From Ahniella affigens (GTDB lineage Bacteria > Pseudomonadota > Gammaproteobacteria > Xanthomonadales > Ahniellaceae): a DNA stretch of 64,000 bases. The DNA lies in the NCBI RefSeq assembly GCF_003015185.1, contig NZ_CP027860.1, positions 4,330,501-4,394,500 on the forward strand, written 5' to 3'. Position 1 is the first letter of the stretch. Every line of letters begins with the position of its first letter. The notes under the pieces were generated by a model. That model worked only from the letters and a program-made list of their open reading frames with translations, made no database searches and had not been told where the DNA came from. Made by a program: the position numbers and the translations under genes. Positions 9,415 to 17,329 of the stretch are shown in pieces.

Positions 9415-9876
9415 TCAACGCTCCAACGACGCATCCAGATTCGCGCGCAGGTGCGCCTCGGCTTGCTCTGGTTGATCGTGCTTGATCGCCCAGAGTGCCA
9501 GCCGCCGATGGGCCAGACGCATCAGTTCTGGATGTTGCCCCTGGCGCACAATGTCCTCGTACATCTGCACTGCTGATTCCGGTTTGCCTTGACGCCGATA
9601 CAGGCGCTCCAGCGCCAGAGCATCAAGCTCTGCCGTGGTGCGAGATGCCTGGGCGATCGCACGCCTGTCCGCGCGTCGCTCGATCCGCGCCAGGTGCCGC
9701 CAAGCTGCCCGCACGCGCCAACCGTGGCAGGCGCGAATACGCCAACAGTGCCGCGGGCTAACTTGCAGATGCACACCCATCCCAATGCCATGCCGATGCG
9801 CCGACGCAACCGGACTTGCCATGCCAAGCATGAGCGCCACGAGCACGCCTCCGACCATCACCACGATGCGATTCAT
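9415..9876 (-). CDS. Small exported protein with a TPR-like C-terminus
   Basis: A 153-residue protein. The first 27 residues (MNRIVVMVGGVLVALMLGMA then SPVASA) form a signal peptide. A basic middle part follows, with many Arg and His residues. The C-terminal 85 residues have a TPR-like helix pair (ALALERLYRRQGKPESAV, then MRLAHRRLALWAIKHDQPE, then EAHLRANLD). I do not recognise the family. The ATG at 9876 follows a GGAGG site by about 5 nt; the frame is open upstream to 10134 without a better start. Confidence 0.68.
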   Translation of the reverse strand: MNRIVVMVGGVLVALMLGMASPVASAHRHGIGMGVHLQVSPRHCWRIRACHGWRVRAAWRHLARIERRADRRAIAQASRTTAELDALALERLYRRQGKPESAVQMYEDIVRQGQHPELMRLAHRRLALWAIKHDQPEQAEAHLRANLDASLER

Positions 9877-10183
9877 TGTGCCTCCAATCTGTTGGTTGCC
9901 GGCACGGATTGTGCGGCTCACCCAACAGAACGCGATGCGAACGCAATGGTTGACGCTGCCGCAAGCCCAAGATGAGTGGCGCCTTAAAGTCGGCAGCCGC
10001 TCGCATGTCAACCAAGTCAGATGCACTGGTTCGAACGCCGCCGAGACAACGCAGTCGGAACCGGTTCTGCGTCCCAAATCTCGCCCGACTTGCGTGCGAC
10101 GGAACGGAAGCAGGCTGTTGCAAACCGCGCGCACTCGCAGGCTTGCGATATGCCGCCTTGAACAACCGCACTGAGCCTACTGA
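9877..10183. other. Intergenic stretch with no supported gene
   Basis: About 307 bp between two minus-strand genes. Open frames cross it in several phases, but none has a ribosome site or a recognisable product. It presumably holds the promoter of the gene ending at 9415. I see no repeat or terminator in it. Confidence 0.6.
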
Positions 10184-10630
10184 CTACTGACCACTGCCCT
10201 CGCGATCATCCCATTCCGCCCCAAAGCATTGCCACTCGCCGTCGATTTTCTGCCAGTGACTGACGACATGAATCTGATCCAAATGATCCGGCATGACGCC
10301 TCGGCCGCCGCTGACTACAGCGGAAACGCGCACGGTGGCGCGATCGCCGAACAGCTCAATCTCGGCTGGTCCGCGCGTGATCGACAGCTTCGGATTGCGA
10401 AACCGCAGGCCCACCATGTAGGCGTGCAATTGTTCTTTGTTGAAGCCATTGCTACCAGACTGGAAGTCATCTGAGACGTAGTCCATGAATTCACCGGGGC
10501 GCTGCGACTCGATCGCCAATTCCATTGCGTCCATATTGGCGCGCAGGCGACTGGCGTCGTCGTCGCCGCTGCACGCAGTGAGCGTCATCATCAGCGTCAG
10601 CACGATCACCATGACTCGGTTTGCGCGCAT
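10184..10630 (-). CDS. Putative lipoprotein with a possible NTF2-like domain
   Basis: A 148-residue protein beginning MRANRVMVIVLTLMMTLTAC, a lipoprotein signal with lipobox LTAC. The mature part (DAMELAIESQRPGEFMDYVSDD, then IELFGDRATVRV, then HWQKIDGEW) has the helix-then-sheet order of NTF2/SnoaL-like ligand-pocket proteins, an inference from pattern only. The ATG at 10630 follows AGGAG by 7 nt; an in-frame ATG at 10648 is the alternative. Divergent from the DMT transporter gene. Confidence 0.72.
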   Translation of the reverse strand: MRANRVMVIVLTLMMTLTACSGDDDASRLRANMDAMELAIESQRPGEFMDYVSDDFQSGSNGFNKEQLHAYMVGLRFRNPKLSITRGPAEIELFGDRATVRVSAVVSGGRGVMPDHLDQIHVVSHWQKIDGEWQCFGAEWDDREGSGQ

Positions 10631-10812
10631 CGCCAAGCTCCTGTTCATCGGTTGCACCGCGCAACTGTATCCGGTCGCCATCGACCGCGCGACTTCAGTC
10701 CGGGCAACATGCCATACGCCAGACGTGCCCGGGAATTGACCCGAATCCGCGTCGCGACATGACTTCCGGTGCGGGAGCTGAACGCCTTGCGACTGATAGA
10801 CTTTTCGACCTC

Positions 10813-11733
10813 ATGAACTCTCCCTTTTCTGCGTCATCGCCCTGGCGCGCTGCGCTGCTGATGGCGGTCAGCGCCGTGTTTTTTGCCCTGATGGCGGTGA
10901 TGATTCGACTGTCATCGACCGATTTGCATCCGTTTCAGATTGCCTTCTTTCGATGTTTCTTCGGCTTTCTGTTCACGATTCCGCTCGTGTGGCACCACGG
11001 GCGCGGCCTCCTGAAGACCGACAAGCTCTGGCTCTATTTTCTGCGGTGCGGCATCGGCATTTTTTCGATGCTCTCCGGCTTTTGGGCCGTGGTCCATTTG
11101 CCCTTGGCGCAGGCGGTGGCGTTGACGTACTCGACGCCATTGTTTGTCACCATTGGTGCCGCGGTGGTGTTGCATGAAATCGTCCGCGCGCGCCGCTGGA
11201 CTGCGGTGCTGATTGGTTTTGTCGGTGTGTTGGTGATCGTGCGGCCATTTGACCAGCACTTGAGCTATGCCACCTGGATTGCGCTGATGTCGGCCGCGCT
11301 GAGCGCCGCCGTGTCGATCAGCATCAAGTTTCTGTCGCGTACGGAAAAGCCCGACACCATTGTGTTCTACAGTTCTGCCATCTGGGTGCCACTTTCATTG
11401 TTACCCGCCCTGATGTTCTGGACCACACCGCATGGCTGGACCTGGGTCTTCGTCGTGCTGGCCGGACTATTCGGCACGCTCGGCCATATGTTTTGGACGC
11501 GTGCCTACAAGCTCGGCGATGCCTCCGCGCTGACGCCCATCACCTACTTGCAGCTACCAGTCGTCAGCCTGTTTGCATTTTGGTTGTTCGATGAAGTCAT
11601 GGACCGTTACACCCTGATCGGCGCCCTGATCGTCTTTGGCAGCAATCTCTACATCGCCCATCGCGAAGTGCAAATCGCCCGGCGGGCCATTACGGACACC
11701 CAAATCGGCGGCGACAGCAGCAATTTGCGCTGA
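10813..11733 (+). CDS. DMT family transporter (two EamA domains)
   Basis: A 306-residue membrane protein with about ten hydrophobic segments in two homologous halves, the drug/metabolite transporter layout. The first half shows ALMAVMIRLSSTDLHPFQIAF and RCFFGF; the second shows ALSAAVSISIKFLSRTEKPD and the typical ending GDASALTPITYLQLPV and GALIVFGSNLYI. Related proteins export amino acids or metabolites, or import S-adenosylmethionine; the substrate is not readable here. The start at 10813 (MNSPFSASSPW) gives a normal N-terminus; an in-frame ATG at 10759 is possible and neither has a strong ribosome site. Confidence 0.88.
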   Translation: MNSPFSASSPWRAALLMAVSAVFFALMAVMIRLSSTDLHPFQIAFFRCFFGFLFTIPLVWHHGRGLLKTDKLWLYFLRCGIGIFSMLSGFWAVVHLPLAQAVALTYSTPLFVTIGAAVVLHEIVRARRWTAVLIGFVGVLVIVRPFDQHLSYATWIALMSAALSAAVSISIKFLSRTEKPDTIVFYSSAIWVPLSLLPALMFWTTPHGWTWVFVVLAGLFGTLGHMFWTRAYKLGDASALTPITYLQLPVVSLFAFWLFDEVMDRYTLIGALIVFGSNLYIAHREVQIARRAITDTQIGGDSSNLR

Positions 11734-11929
11734 GGCAACGCATTCGCCAGACACGGCATACATACCTGGCAGCGATATCTATGACCTATGGCACATTCCC
11801 AAAATGCCGGATCGTTTGACGCTCGGGGGACCCGGGGGGATTCGGTCCAGCCAGTGCTGATGCTGCACGGCGGTGCCGCTTGCCATGACCGGGCAGCCAG
11901 TTCCCAGGAATCACAATGAGGTCACGCCC

Positions 11930-12412
11930 ATGAAGCGGAAACTTTTGGCAGTGTTGTGCCTTTACCTGTGCGCTCAAGCCAGCGCGCTCGCGTGGATGCA
12001 AACGAGCGACGATGCCGGCGCCAAGGCAAATCCCGTGCGCCATTACGAAGCAGTCATTGCCGACATCCGGGTCAATCTTGAACCTGGCGGCAAGTACGCC
12101 TATGTGCCGCAAAACGATCGCCCGGCGGTGGAGGAACAACTGGGCATCATCTCCAGCATCCTGGCCAAGGTCGATTCGATCGATGAACTGAATCAGCGCC
12201 GCAAGATTCGCCTCTTCAACGCCCAAGAGAAGCTCAATGGCCTGCTCCTCCAATCCGAAGACAATCGCGAGCATTGCCAGGCGACCAAGCTGACCGGCAC
12301 ACACATGACCAAAACCGTGTGCCTGACCAACAAGCAACGCGAAGAAGCGGAAGAAACACGCCGCCGGTTCACCAACAGCTACGTGCACGGCTTTGGCTCA
12401 CCAAACGGCTGA
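11930..12412 (+). CDS. Secreted C-x14-C paralogue 1 of 4, function unknown
   Basis: A 160-residue protein with a signal peptide (MKRKLLAVLCLYLCAQASALA). The mature domain has LEPGGKYAYVPQNDRP, EEQLGIISSIL, IRLFNAQEKLNGLL and then C-x14-C within the HCQATKLTGT to KTVC stretch, followed by a charged helix. The next three genes on the strand carry the same domain, so this is a local family. The two cysteines probably form a disulfide in the periplasm (inference). I do not recognise the family. This is the most divergent copy. A GAGG lies about 9 nt before the ATG. Confidence 0.8.
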   Translation: MKRKLLAVLCLYLCAQASALAWMQTSDDAGAKANPVRHYEAVIADIRVNLEPGGKYAYVPQNDRPAVEEQLGIISSILAKVDSIDELNQRRKIRLFNAQEKLNGLLLQSEDNREHCQATKLTGTHMTKTVCLTNKQREEAEETRRRFTNSYVHGFGSPNG

Positions 12413-12612
12413 TCGGCACTGTATCGGGCAGCGGCGGCCTAACCGGTGCCCGGCAGCGCTTAGCGGCGCTCTGAACGCGTTCAGAGTCGTTGCGGGTCGT
12501 GGATGGCCCATCCAAACACAACTATCGTCGAACAAACATCAAACACTGGCTGCCAGGACGGTGGTCAGCAAGCGGCGCCATCCAAGTGATGGCTGACAAT
12601 CGGAGGACTAGA
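12413..12612. other. Spacer with an 18-bp perfect palindrome
   Basis: The spacer between paralogues 1 and 2 contains the perfect palindrome CTCTGAACG-CGTTCAGAG at 12469-12486. Its half-site TTCAGAG recurs in the hairpins after paralogue 2 (13462-13481) and near 13575. No gene is seen. The palindrome could be an operator or a single repeat unit. Confidence 0.55.
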
Positions 12613-13101
12613 GTGAACAAGACCCAAGCAATAATCCTGGCAATCGGAATCAGCCTCGCTGGCAGCGCCGGCGCCTTCATGGCCAAACAGCCCAGCAGCG
12701 CGATTCCAAAAGAATATGCGGCAACCGAATTTAGCGTGATTGCCAATGAAATTCGGATCCAGATGGAACCAGGTGGCCGATATGGCTACGTCCCGAAGAT
12801 CGACCGCCCGAAGATCGAAGAGCAGCTCAACATGATGGCCAGCCTATTGAAGGGTGTGAGTGTCATTGAAGAGCTCAGCGCCGACGACCGCGTCCGCCTG
12901 TTCAATGCTCAAGAACAGGTCAATGGCCTGCTGCTGCAGCATGATGCCAACCGTCTGGTCTGCGAAAAGACCCGAGTCACCGGCAGCCACCGTCCGCGCA
13001 CGGTTTGCATGACATATGCCGAACGCGAAGCCGCACGCGAAGACGCAGCCCGTACGTTCCGGGTGTACAACCGCGGCATCAACCCCGAACCGAACGGCTG
13101 A
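12613..13101 (+). CDS. Secreted C-x14-C paralogue 2 of 4, function unknown
   Basis: A 162-residue protein with signal sequence NKTQAIILAIGISLAGSAGA. The mature domain shows IQMEPGGRYGYVPKIDRP, IEEQLNMMASLLKGV, VRLFNAQEQVNGLLLQ, then CEKTRVTGSHRPRTVC (C-x14-C) and MTYAEREAAREDAA. It is nearly identical in motif to paralogue 3. The start is a GTG at 12613, chosen because GGAGG lies 6 nt upstream; ATG codons further upstream lack a site. A strong terminator follows at 13148. Confidence 0.82.
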   Translation: MNKTQAIILAIGISLAGSAGAFMAKQPSSAIPKEYAATEFSVIANEIRIQMEPGGRYGYVPKIDRPKIEEQLNMMASLLKGVSVIEELSADDRVRLFNAQEQVNGLLLQHDANRLVCEKTRVTGSHRPRTVCMTYAEREAAREDAARTFRVYNRGINPEPNG

Positions 13102-13147
13102 GCCACAACCCTCCAACAGGTTGTCACACTGACCTGCAGGAACCACC

Positions 13148-13182
13148 AAAACGTCCGGCCTTGAGCCGGACGTTTTGTTTTT
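13148..13182 (+). terminator. Rho-independent terminator after paralogue 2
   Basis: A 12-bp perfect stem AAAACGTCCGGC / GCCGGACGTTTT with loop CTTGA, followed by GTTTTT. It lies 46 bp after the stop of paralogue 2 and separates that gene from paralogue 3. Confidence 0.9.
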
Positions 13183-13270
13183 GGACGTCGCAACAGTCCG
13201 CGATCGGCCGCCCCCTGGACTTACCGCGACGGAACCTCTGAGGGGCCATGCGGGCATGAACGCCCAGGAG

Positions 13271-13481
13271 GGACGTATTCAGACCCGCCCCGAAACCTGA
13301 TCGACTTGTCTGCCCAAATACGCGTGTCTCTATGGAGGGTCTGAATAAGTCCATCCTGGACTTTCAGACCCACAATGAGTCCGGCACATGTCCGGACTCA
13401 TTGGTCCAGAATCAAGCACTTGCGTGCTCGATTCTGGGCGGGCCATCCATGGCCCGCATCGCCTCTGATCGGGTTCAGAGG
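13271..13481. repeat. Array of tiled hairpins, no coding content
   Basis: Consecutive perfect or near-perfect hairpins, each of different sequence: 13337-13371 (GGGTCTGA and AAGTCC arms around an ATCC loop), 13374-13402 (AATGAGTCCGG arms, loop CACATGT), 13406-13437 (CCAGAATC and AGCAC arms, loop TTGC), 13438-13457 (GCGGGCC arms around ATCC) and 13462-13481 (CCTCTGA arms). In addition 13271-13286 is complementary to 13337-13352 at 15 of 16 bases. The order of loops is repeated in the array at 62435. It occupies most of the 580 bp between paralogues 2 and 3. Confidence 0.88.
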
Positions 13482-13682
13482 CTCCCTATGCGTGTTTGAT
13501 ATCGAGCGTGGCGAATCGGCCTGGGACGCCCTGCCCAAACCGGCCAACAACAGCTCGCCGGTATCAGCGCGCGGTTAGGGCGCCTCTGAACCCGTTCAGC
13601 GGCGACGCGGGTCTGAAAGCCCAGGATTCACGCAATCAGACCCTCCTTGGCACCGTGCAGCACCCACCAATCGGAGACGAGT

Positions 13683-14171
13683 ATGAAACCAGTCAAGACC
13701 ATGTTGTTCGCGATCTGCGTGACCCTGGCGGGCACGTCAGCGGCTTTCACCGCAAAACAACCCGACACAGCGATCCCCAACCAATACGCCGTCAACGAGT
13801 TCAGCACCATTGCTGATGGCATCCGAATCCAGATGGAGCCCGGCGGTCGCTACGCCAACGTTCCCAATATCGATCGCCCACAGATCGAAGACCAACTGAG
13901 TGTGATGGCAAGTCTGCTCAACGGTGTCGCCAGCGTTGAGGACCTGAATCCAACCGACAAGGTACGCCTGTTCAATGCCCAGGAACGCGTCAATAGCCTG
14001 CTGCTTCAGCACGACAACGAGCGCTTGTTCTGCGAGAAAACGCGAGTCACGGGCAGCCACCGCCCGCGCACTGTTTGCATGACCTACGCCGAGCGCGAGG
14101 CCGCCCGCGAATCGGCAGCACGGCTGTTCCGCACTTACGATCGCGGCATCAGCCCGGAGCCGAACGGTTGA
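13683..14171 (+). CDS. Secreted C-x14-C paralogue 3 of 4, function unknown
   Basis: A 162-residue protein with signal peptide (MKPVKTMLFAICVTLAGTSA). The mature part repeats the domain of its neighbours: IQMEPGGRYANVPNIDRP, IEDQLSVMASLLNGV, VRLFNAQERVNSLLLQ, CEKTRVTGSHRPRTVC and MTYAEREAARESAA. It is closest to paralogue 2, so the pair probably arose by a recent duplication. The ATG at 13683 follows GGAG by about 7 nt. The inverted pair GGGTCTGA / TCAGACCC at 13609-13640 lies just before it. Confidence 0.82.
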   Translation: MKPVKTMLFAICVTLAGTSAAFTAKQPDTAIPNQYAVNEFSTIADGIRIQMEPGGRYANVPNIDRPQIEDQLSVMASLLNGVASVEDLNPTDKVRLFNAQERVNSLLLQHDNERLFCEKTRVTGSHRPRTVCMTYAEREAARESAARLFRTYDRGISPEPNG

Positions 14172-14335
14172 TCCTGGACGCGGTGCCAAGGACGGCACCG
14201 AACGGTTGAATCCGGGGCCTGGCCCCAAGCGCCCCTTCCGCATTGGCGATCCGTGCGCATGCATGACTGCAGTAGGATGCGCGGCTCTGGGTTCCGCCTT
14301 TATGATCGGGGTTCACTTCCCGATCTGGCAGACTG

Positions 14336-14827
14336 ATGAACGCTTACCGCACCGCCTTGACGCTGTTTGTACTGACGACCGGCCTTCTGATGACCGACGC
14401 GCACGCCGGCAAGAAGAGCAAGAATGCACCCGTCATTCCACCGGCCACCAATGCAGCCGAATTCGAGAAGCTTGCCGCCGACATCCGCGGCGGCCTGACT
14501 GGTGGCGGCCGCTTCGAATATGTTCCGGCTAGCCAGGAACGCACGTTGCGTGATCAGTTGGATGTCATCGCCAGCCTGCTCGCCAAGGGCGACCCGAAAG
14601 CGCTTGATGATGCCGATAAGGTCGCACTCTTCAACGCGCAGGAGCAGGTCAACGGCATCCTGACCGAATACGACGGCAATCGTCTGATCTGCCAAAGCCG
14701 ATCGCGCACCGGCAGCAATCGTCGAGAAACGGTCTGCCAAACCTATGCGGAACTGCGCGCGGCCAGGGATGCCGCCGAACGCATGATTCGCGATGCCAAC
14801 AATCAACAGTTGCCAAAGGGCGGCTGA
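14336..14827 (+). CDS. Secreted C-x14-C paralogue 4 of 4, function unknown
   Basis: A 163-residue protein with signal peptide (MNAYRTALTLFVLTTGLLM, cleavage near AHAG). The mature part has LTGGGRFEYVPASQERT, LRDQLDVIASLLAKG, VALFNAQEQVNGIL, then CQSRSRTGSNRRETVC (C-x14-C) and QTYAELRAARDAAE. More divergent than copies 2 and 3, but the cysteine spacing and the LFNAQEQVN core are kept. It is followed by a terminator at 14866, closing the four-gene cluster. Confidence 0.8.
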   Translation: MNAYRTALTLFVLTTGLLMTDAHAGKKSKNAPVIPPATNAAEFEKLAADIRGGLTGGGRFEYVPASQERTLRDQLDVIASLLAKGDPKALDDADKVALFNAQEQVNGILTEYDGNRLICQSRSRTGSNRRETVCQTYAELRAARDAAERMIRDANNQQLPKGG

Positions 14828-14865
14828 CACCGTTTGGTTGTCCAGAGTCAAGCCGATGATTCCTG

Positions 14866-14894
14866 AAAAACGCGCCCAATGTGGCGCGTTTTTT
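14866..14894 (+). terminator. Rho-independent terminator after paralogue 4
   Basis: Stem AAAAACGCGCC / GGCGCGTTTTT with loop CAATGT and a T run to 14894. It closes the C-x14-C gene cluster 39 bp after the last stop. Confidence 0.92.
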
Positions 14895-15003
14895 ATGCGC
14901 TCCCGCTGCGCCGCTCTCGGTAACGTGCAATAGCGGCCGTGGCTGCGGCATGACCACGCAATGGCTATGATGAGAACGACCACCGCTAGTCGAGAGCCGC
15001 TAC

Positions 15004-16056
15004 GTGACCGCCCCTGAGTCGCCCGTTCCACTTGCCGCGCTGCCGGCGCCCCCGAGCAGCACCGGCGCGATGCGTCGATATGCACGCTACGGTGGCATTG
15101 CCGTGATCGCACTGCTGTTACTGAACCTTGGGCTGATGTGGTATGCCGATCACCCAGCCGAGCCATTTGATCCGGTCGCAGTGGCGGCGGCACGTGCGAA
15201 ATCGAAGGGGGTCCCGCTCGTCCTGGGGCAGACACTGACCCTGACCGAAATCGAACTCGTCCAACGCACGCTGGACAAACCCGGTGGCTACCTGTCGAAC
15301 GACATTCTGCCGCCCGGGGTGCTGCTCGACAATGTTCCGAATTGGGAGTTCGGTGTATTGGTGCAGGTACGCGACCTGTCGCGATTTCTGCGTGGCGAAT
15401 TCAGCAAGTCACAAGCGCAGTCGACTGAGGATACAGACCTCGCCGAGGCGGAGCCGCATTTTGCCTTCAGCAACAACCGCTGGTTGCTGCCGTCGAGCGA
15501 GAGTGAGTACCGTGCCGGCATCAGCCGCACGGAGTCGTATCTCGATCGCCTGGCCGACCAGGATCAGCTCGATGCCCAGTTCTATGCCCGTGCCGACAAT
15601 CTGAATTTGTACCTCGGCGAAGTCGAACGGCGACTCGGCAACCTGTCGAAGCGACTCTCGGAGGGTGTGGCGCGTACCGAAGTCGCCGCCAGCATGGGCA
15701 CTGACCCAAACGCGCCGCCAAACGCGTCGACGCCGGCCGAGACCGTTCGGCAGACCCCTTGGTCCCAGATCGACGACGTATTCTATGAAGCGCGCGGTGC
15801 CTGCTTTGCGCAGGTCCATATTCTGAAAGCAATCGATCACGACTTTGCGCGCGTGCTCGACGACAAGAACGCGCGGGTGGCACTTCGCCAGATCATTCAG
15901 GAACTCGAAGCCACTCAGGCGCCGCTGAACAGTCCGGTGATCTTGAACGGCTCGCCCTACGGGTTCTTTGCGAACCACTCGCTGGTGATCGCCAACTACA
16001 TTTCGCGTGCCAACGCAGCGATTGGCGATCTACGTTTGCAACTGGAGCGCGGCTGA
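15004..16056 (+). CDS. DUF2333 family membrane-anchored protein
   Basis: A 350-residue protein of the DUF2333 family. One transmembrane helix (about residues 29-46, GGIAVIALLLLNLGLMWYA) follows a short proline-rich cytoplasmic tail, so most of the protein is periplasmic. Family-like segments are GGYLSNDILPPGVLLDNVPNWE, VQVRDLSRFLR, NNRWLLPSSESEY, and a C-terminal SPYGFFANHSLVIANYISRANAAI. Function is unknown. The start is a GTG at 15004 with a GAGAG site; the ATG at 15070, just before the membrane helix, is the alternative. Confidence 0.85.
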   Translation: MTAPESPVPLAALPAPPSSTGAMRRYARYGGIAVIALLLLNLGLMWYADHPAEPFDPVAVAAARAKSKGVPLVLGQTLTLTEIELVQRTLDKPGGYLSNDILPPGVLLDNVPNWEFGVLVQVRDLSRFLRGEFSKSQAQSTEDTDLAEAEPHFAFSNNRWLLPSSESEYRAGISRTESYLDRLADQDQLDAQFYARADNLNLYLGEVERRLGNLSKRLSEGVARTEVAASMGTDPNAPPNASTPAETVRQTPWSQIDDVFYEARGACFAQVHILKAIDHDFARVLDDKNARVALRQIIQELEATQAPLNSPVILNGSPYGFFANHSLVIANYISRANAAIGDLRLQLERG

Positions 16057-16089
16057 CCCGGTGGGCCACCCGCGCACAATTGCGGTCGA

Positions 16090-17316
16090 TCATCCGCCGC
16101 GCGGCCGGAATATCCCAACCGGGCTGCCAATCGTGTAGTCCGGAAACACCGAACTCAGATTGCTGTTGCCATGCCGTTTGCTGAGCGCTTCGGCCAGCAC
16201 ATCGCGGTAGTCGATCGTGATATCCAGATCGCCGTTGTAAAGCCGCGCATCGCTGAGTCCCGGCCACGCCCGATAGACCTGTCCGCCCAGCACGCCCCCG
16301 CCCATCGCAATCGTGCAGAACGCACTTCCATGGTCGGTGCCAGACGATGCGTTCTGGTACGCGCGACGACCGAACTCTGTCATGGTCAACACCGTCACGT
16401 TCGCCATGTTCACTGCGCCAAGATCGGTGTGGAATGCGGCCAGGGTGTTGGCCAACTCACCGAGCAGCGTGTTCATTTGCGGGGCTTCGTTGTTGTGATG
16501 GTCCCAGCCACCGATATCCGCGCTTGCGACTTCGAGACCAACACCCGCTTTGATCAATTGCGCAATCTGCTGCATCTGACTTCCGAACGTCGTGTTCGGA
16601 TAGGTGGCGCCATGTTCGACCGGGTACTGCAGCGGATTCGCTTGACTCAACTCGTCGATCGAACCAAGTGCCTGGGTACCCGTGGCGGCGAGCAAATCGT
16701 TGGTGTCGTAGAGACGCTGGAGCTGCGCTTCCAGCAGTGCCTTCCGCTTGGATTGCGTTTGGAGCGTGAAATCCCCGATGCTGCGAAGCCCAATGACCGG
16801 CGCCGGCCCCCGCAACGAGCCGGGCAAGGCGTTGCCAACCGCAACGGACTGGAAACTGGCGTCGCCACCGATCACGCTCAAATGTCGATTCAGCCAACCA
16901 GTCGTCACGCTGCGAGTTGCCATGGTGGCGCGTTCGATCCGGTCCTGACACTCAAAGTGGCTGCGACTCTCGTGTTTGAAGCCGGTCGCCTGCACGACCG
17001 CCAATTGACCTGCCTGGTAGATCGGCAGTAGCGGCGCCAGGCTCGGGTGAAATCCAAAGAATCCGTCGAGATCGAGCACTGCACCCGTGCCCTGCCCCGG
17101 TCTCGGCAGCCCGATTGTCGGTCGCAACCGATAGTAGTCGGCATCGCCATACGGAACGACGGCATTCAAGCCATCCATGCCGCCGCGCTGAAACACCACC
17201 ACGAGCACGTCGCGATTGCTGTTGTTTGGGTTAGCGCCGAAGACGAGCTTCGGCATCGACAAGGCGGCCAGACTCAAGCTGCTGGACTTCAGAAAATCGC
17301 GTCGATTGAGTGACAT
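16090..17316 (-). CDS. DUF1501 family protein, probable Tat substrate
   Basis: A 408-residue DUF1501 protein (alkaline phosphatase/sulfatase-like fold). The N-terminus MSLNRRDFLKSSSLSLAAL is a twin-arginine signal. Inside are VVVFQRGGMDGLNAVVPYGD, FFGFHPSLAPLLPIYQAGQL, SRSHFECQDRIERA, DIGGWDHHN and MTEFGRRAYQNASSGTDHG, the conserved family blocks with probable metal-binding D and H residues. It follows the DUF1800 gene by 13 bp on the same strand; the two families nearly always occur together. The ATG at 17316 has GGGAG upstream. Substrate unknown. Confidence 0.92.
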   Translation of the reverse strand: MSLNRRDFLKSSSLSLAALSMPKLVFGANPNNSNRDVLVVVFQRGGMDGLNAVVPYGDADYYRLRPTIGLPRPGQGTGAVLDLDGFFGFHPSLAPLLPIYQAGQLAVVQATGFKHESRSHFECQDRIERATMATRSVTTGWLNRHLSVIGGDASFQSVAVGNALPGSLRGPAPVIGLRSIGDFTLQTQSKRKALLEAQLQRLYDTNDLLAATGTQALGSIDELSQANPLQYPVEHGATYPNTTFGSQMQQIAQLIKAGVGLEVASADIGGWDHHNNEAPQMNTLLGELANTLAAFHTDLGAVNMANVTVLTMTEFGRRAYQNASSGTDHGSAFCTIAMGGGVLGGQVYRAWPGLSDARLYNGDLDITIDYRDVLAEALSKRHGNSNLSSVFPDYTIGSPVGIFRPRGG

Positions 17317-17329
17317 GAGGATCTCCCGC

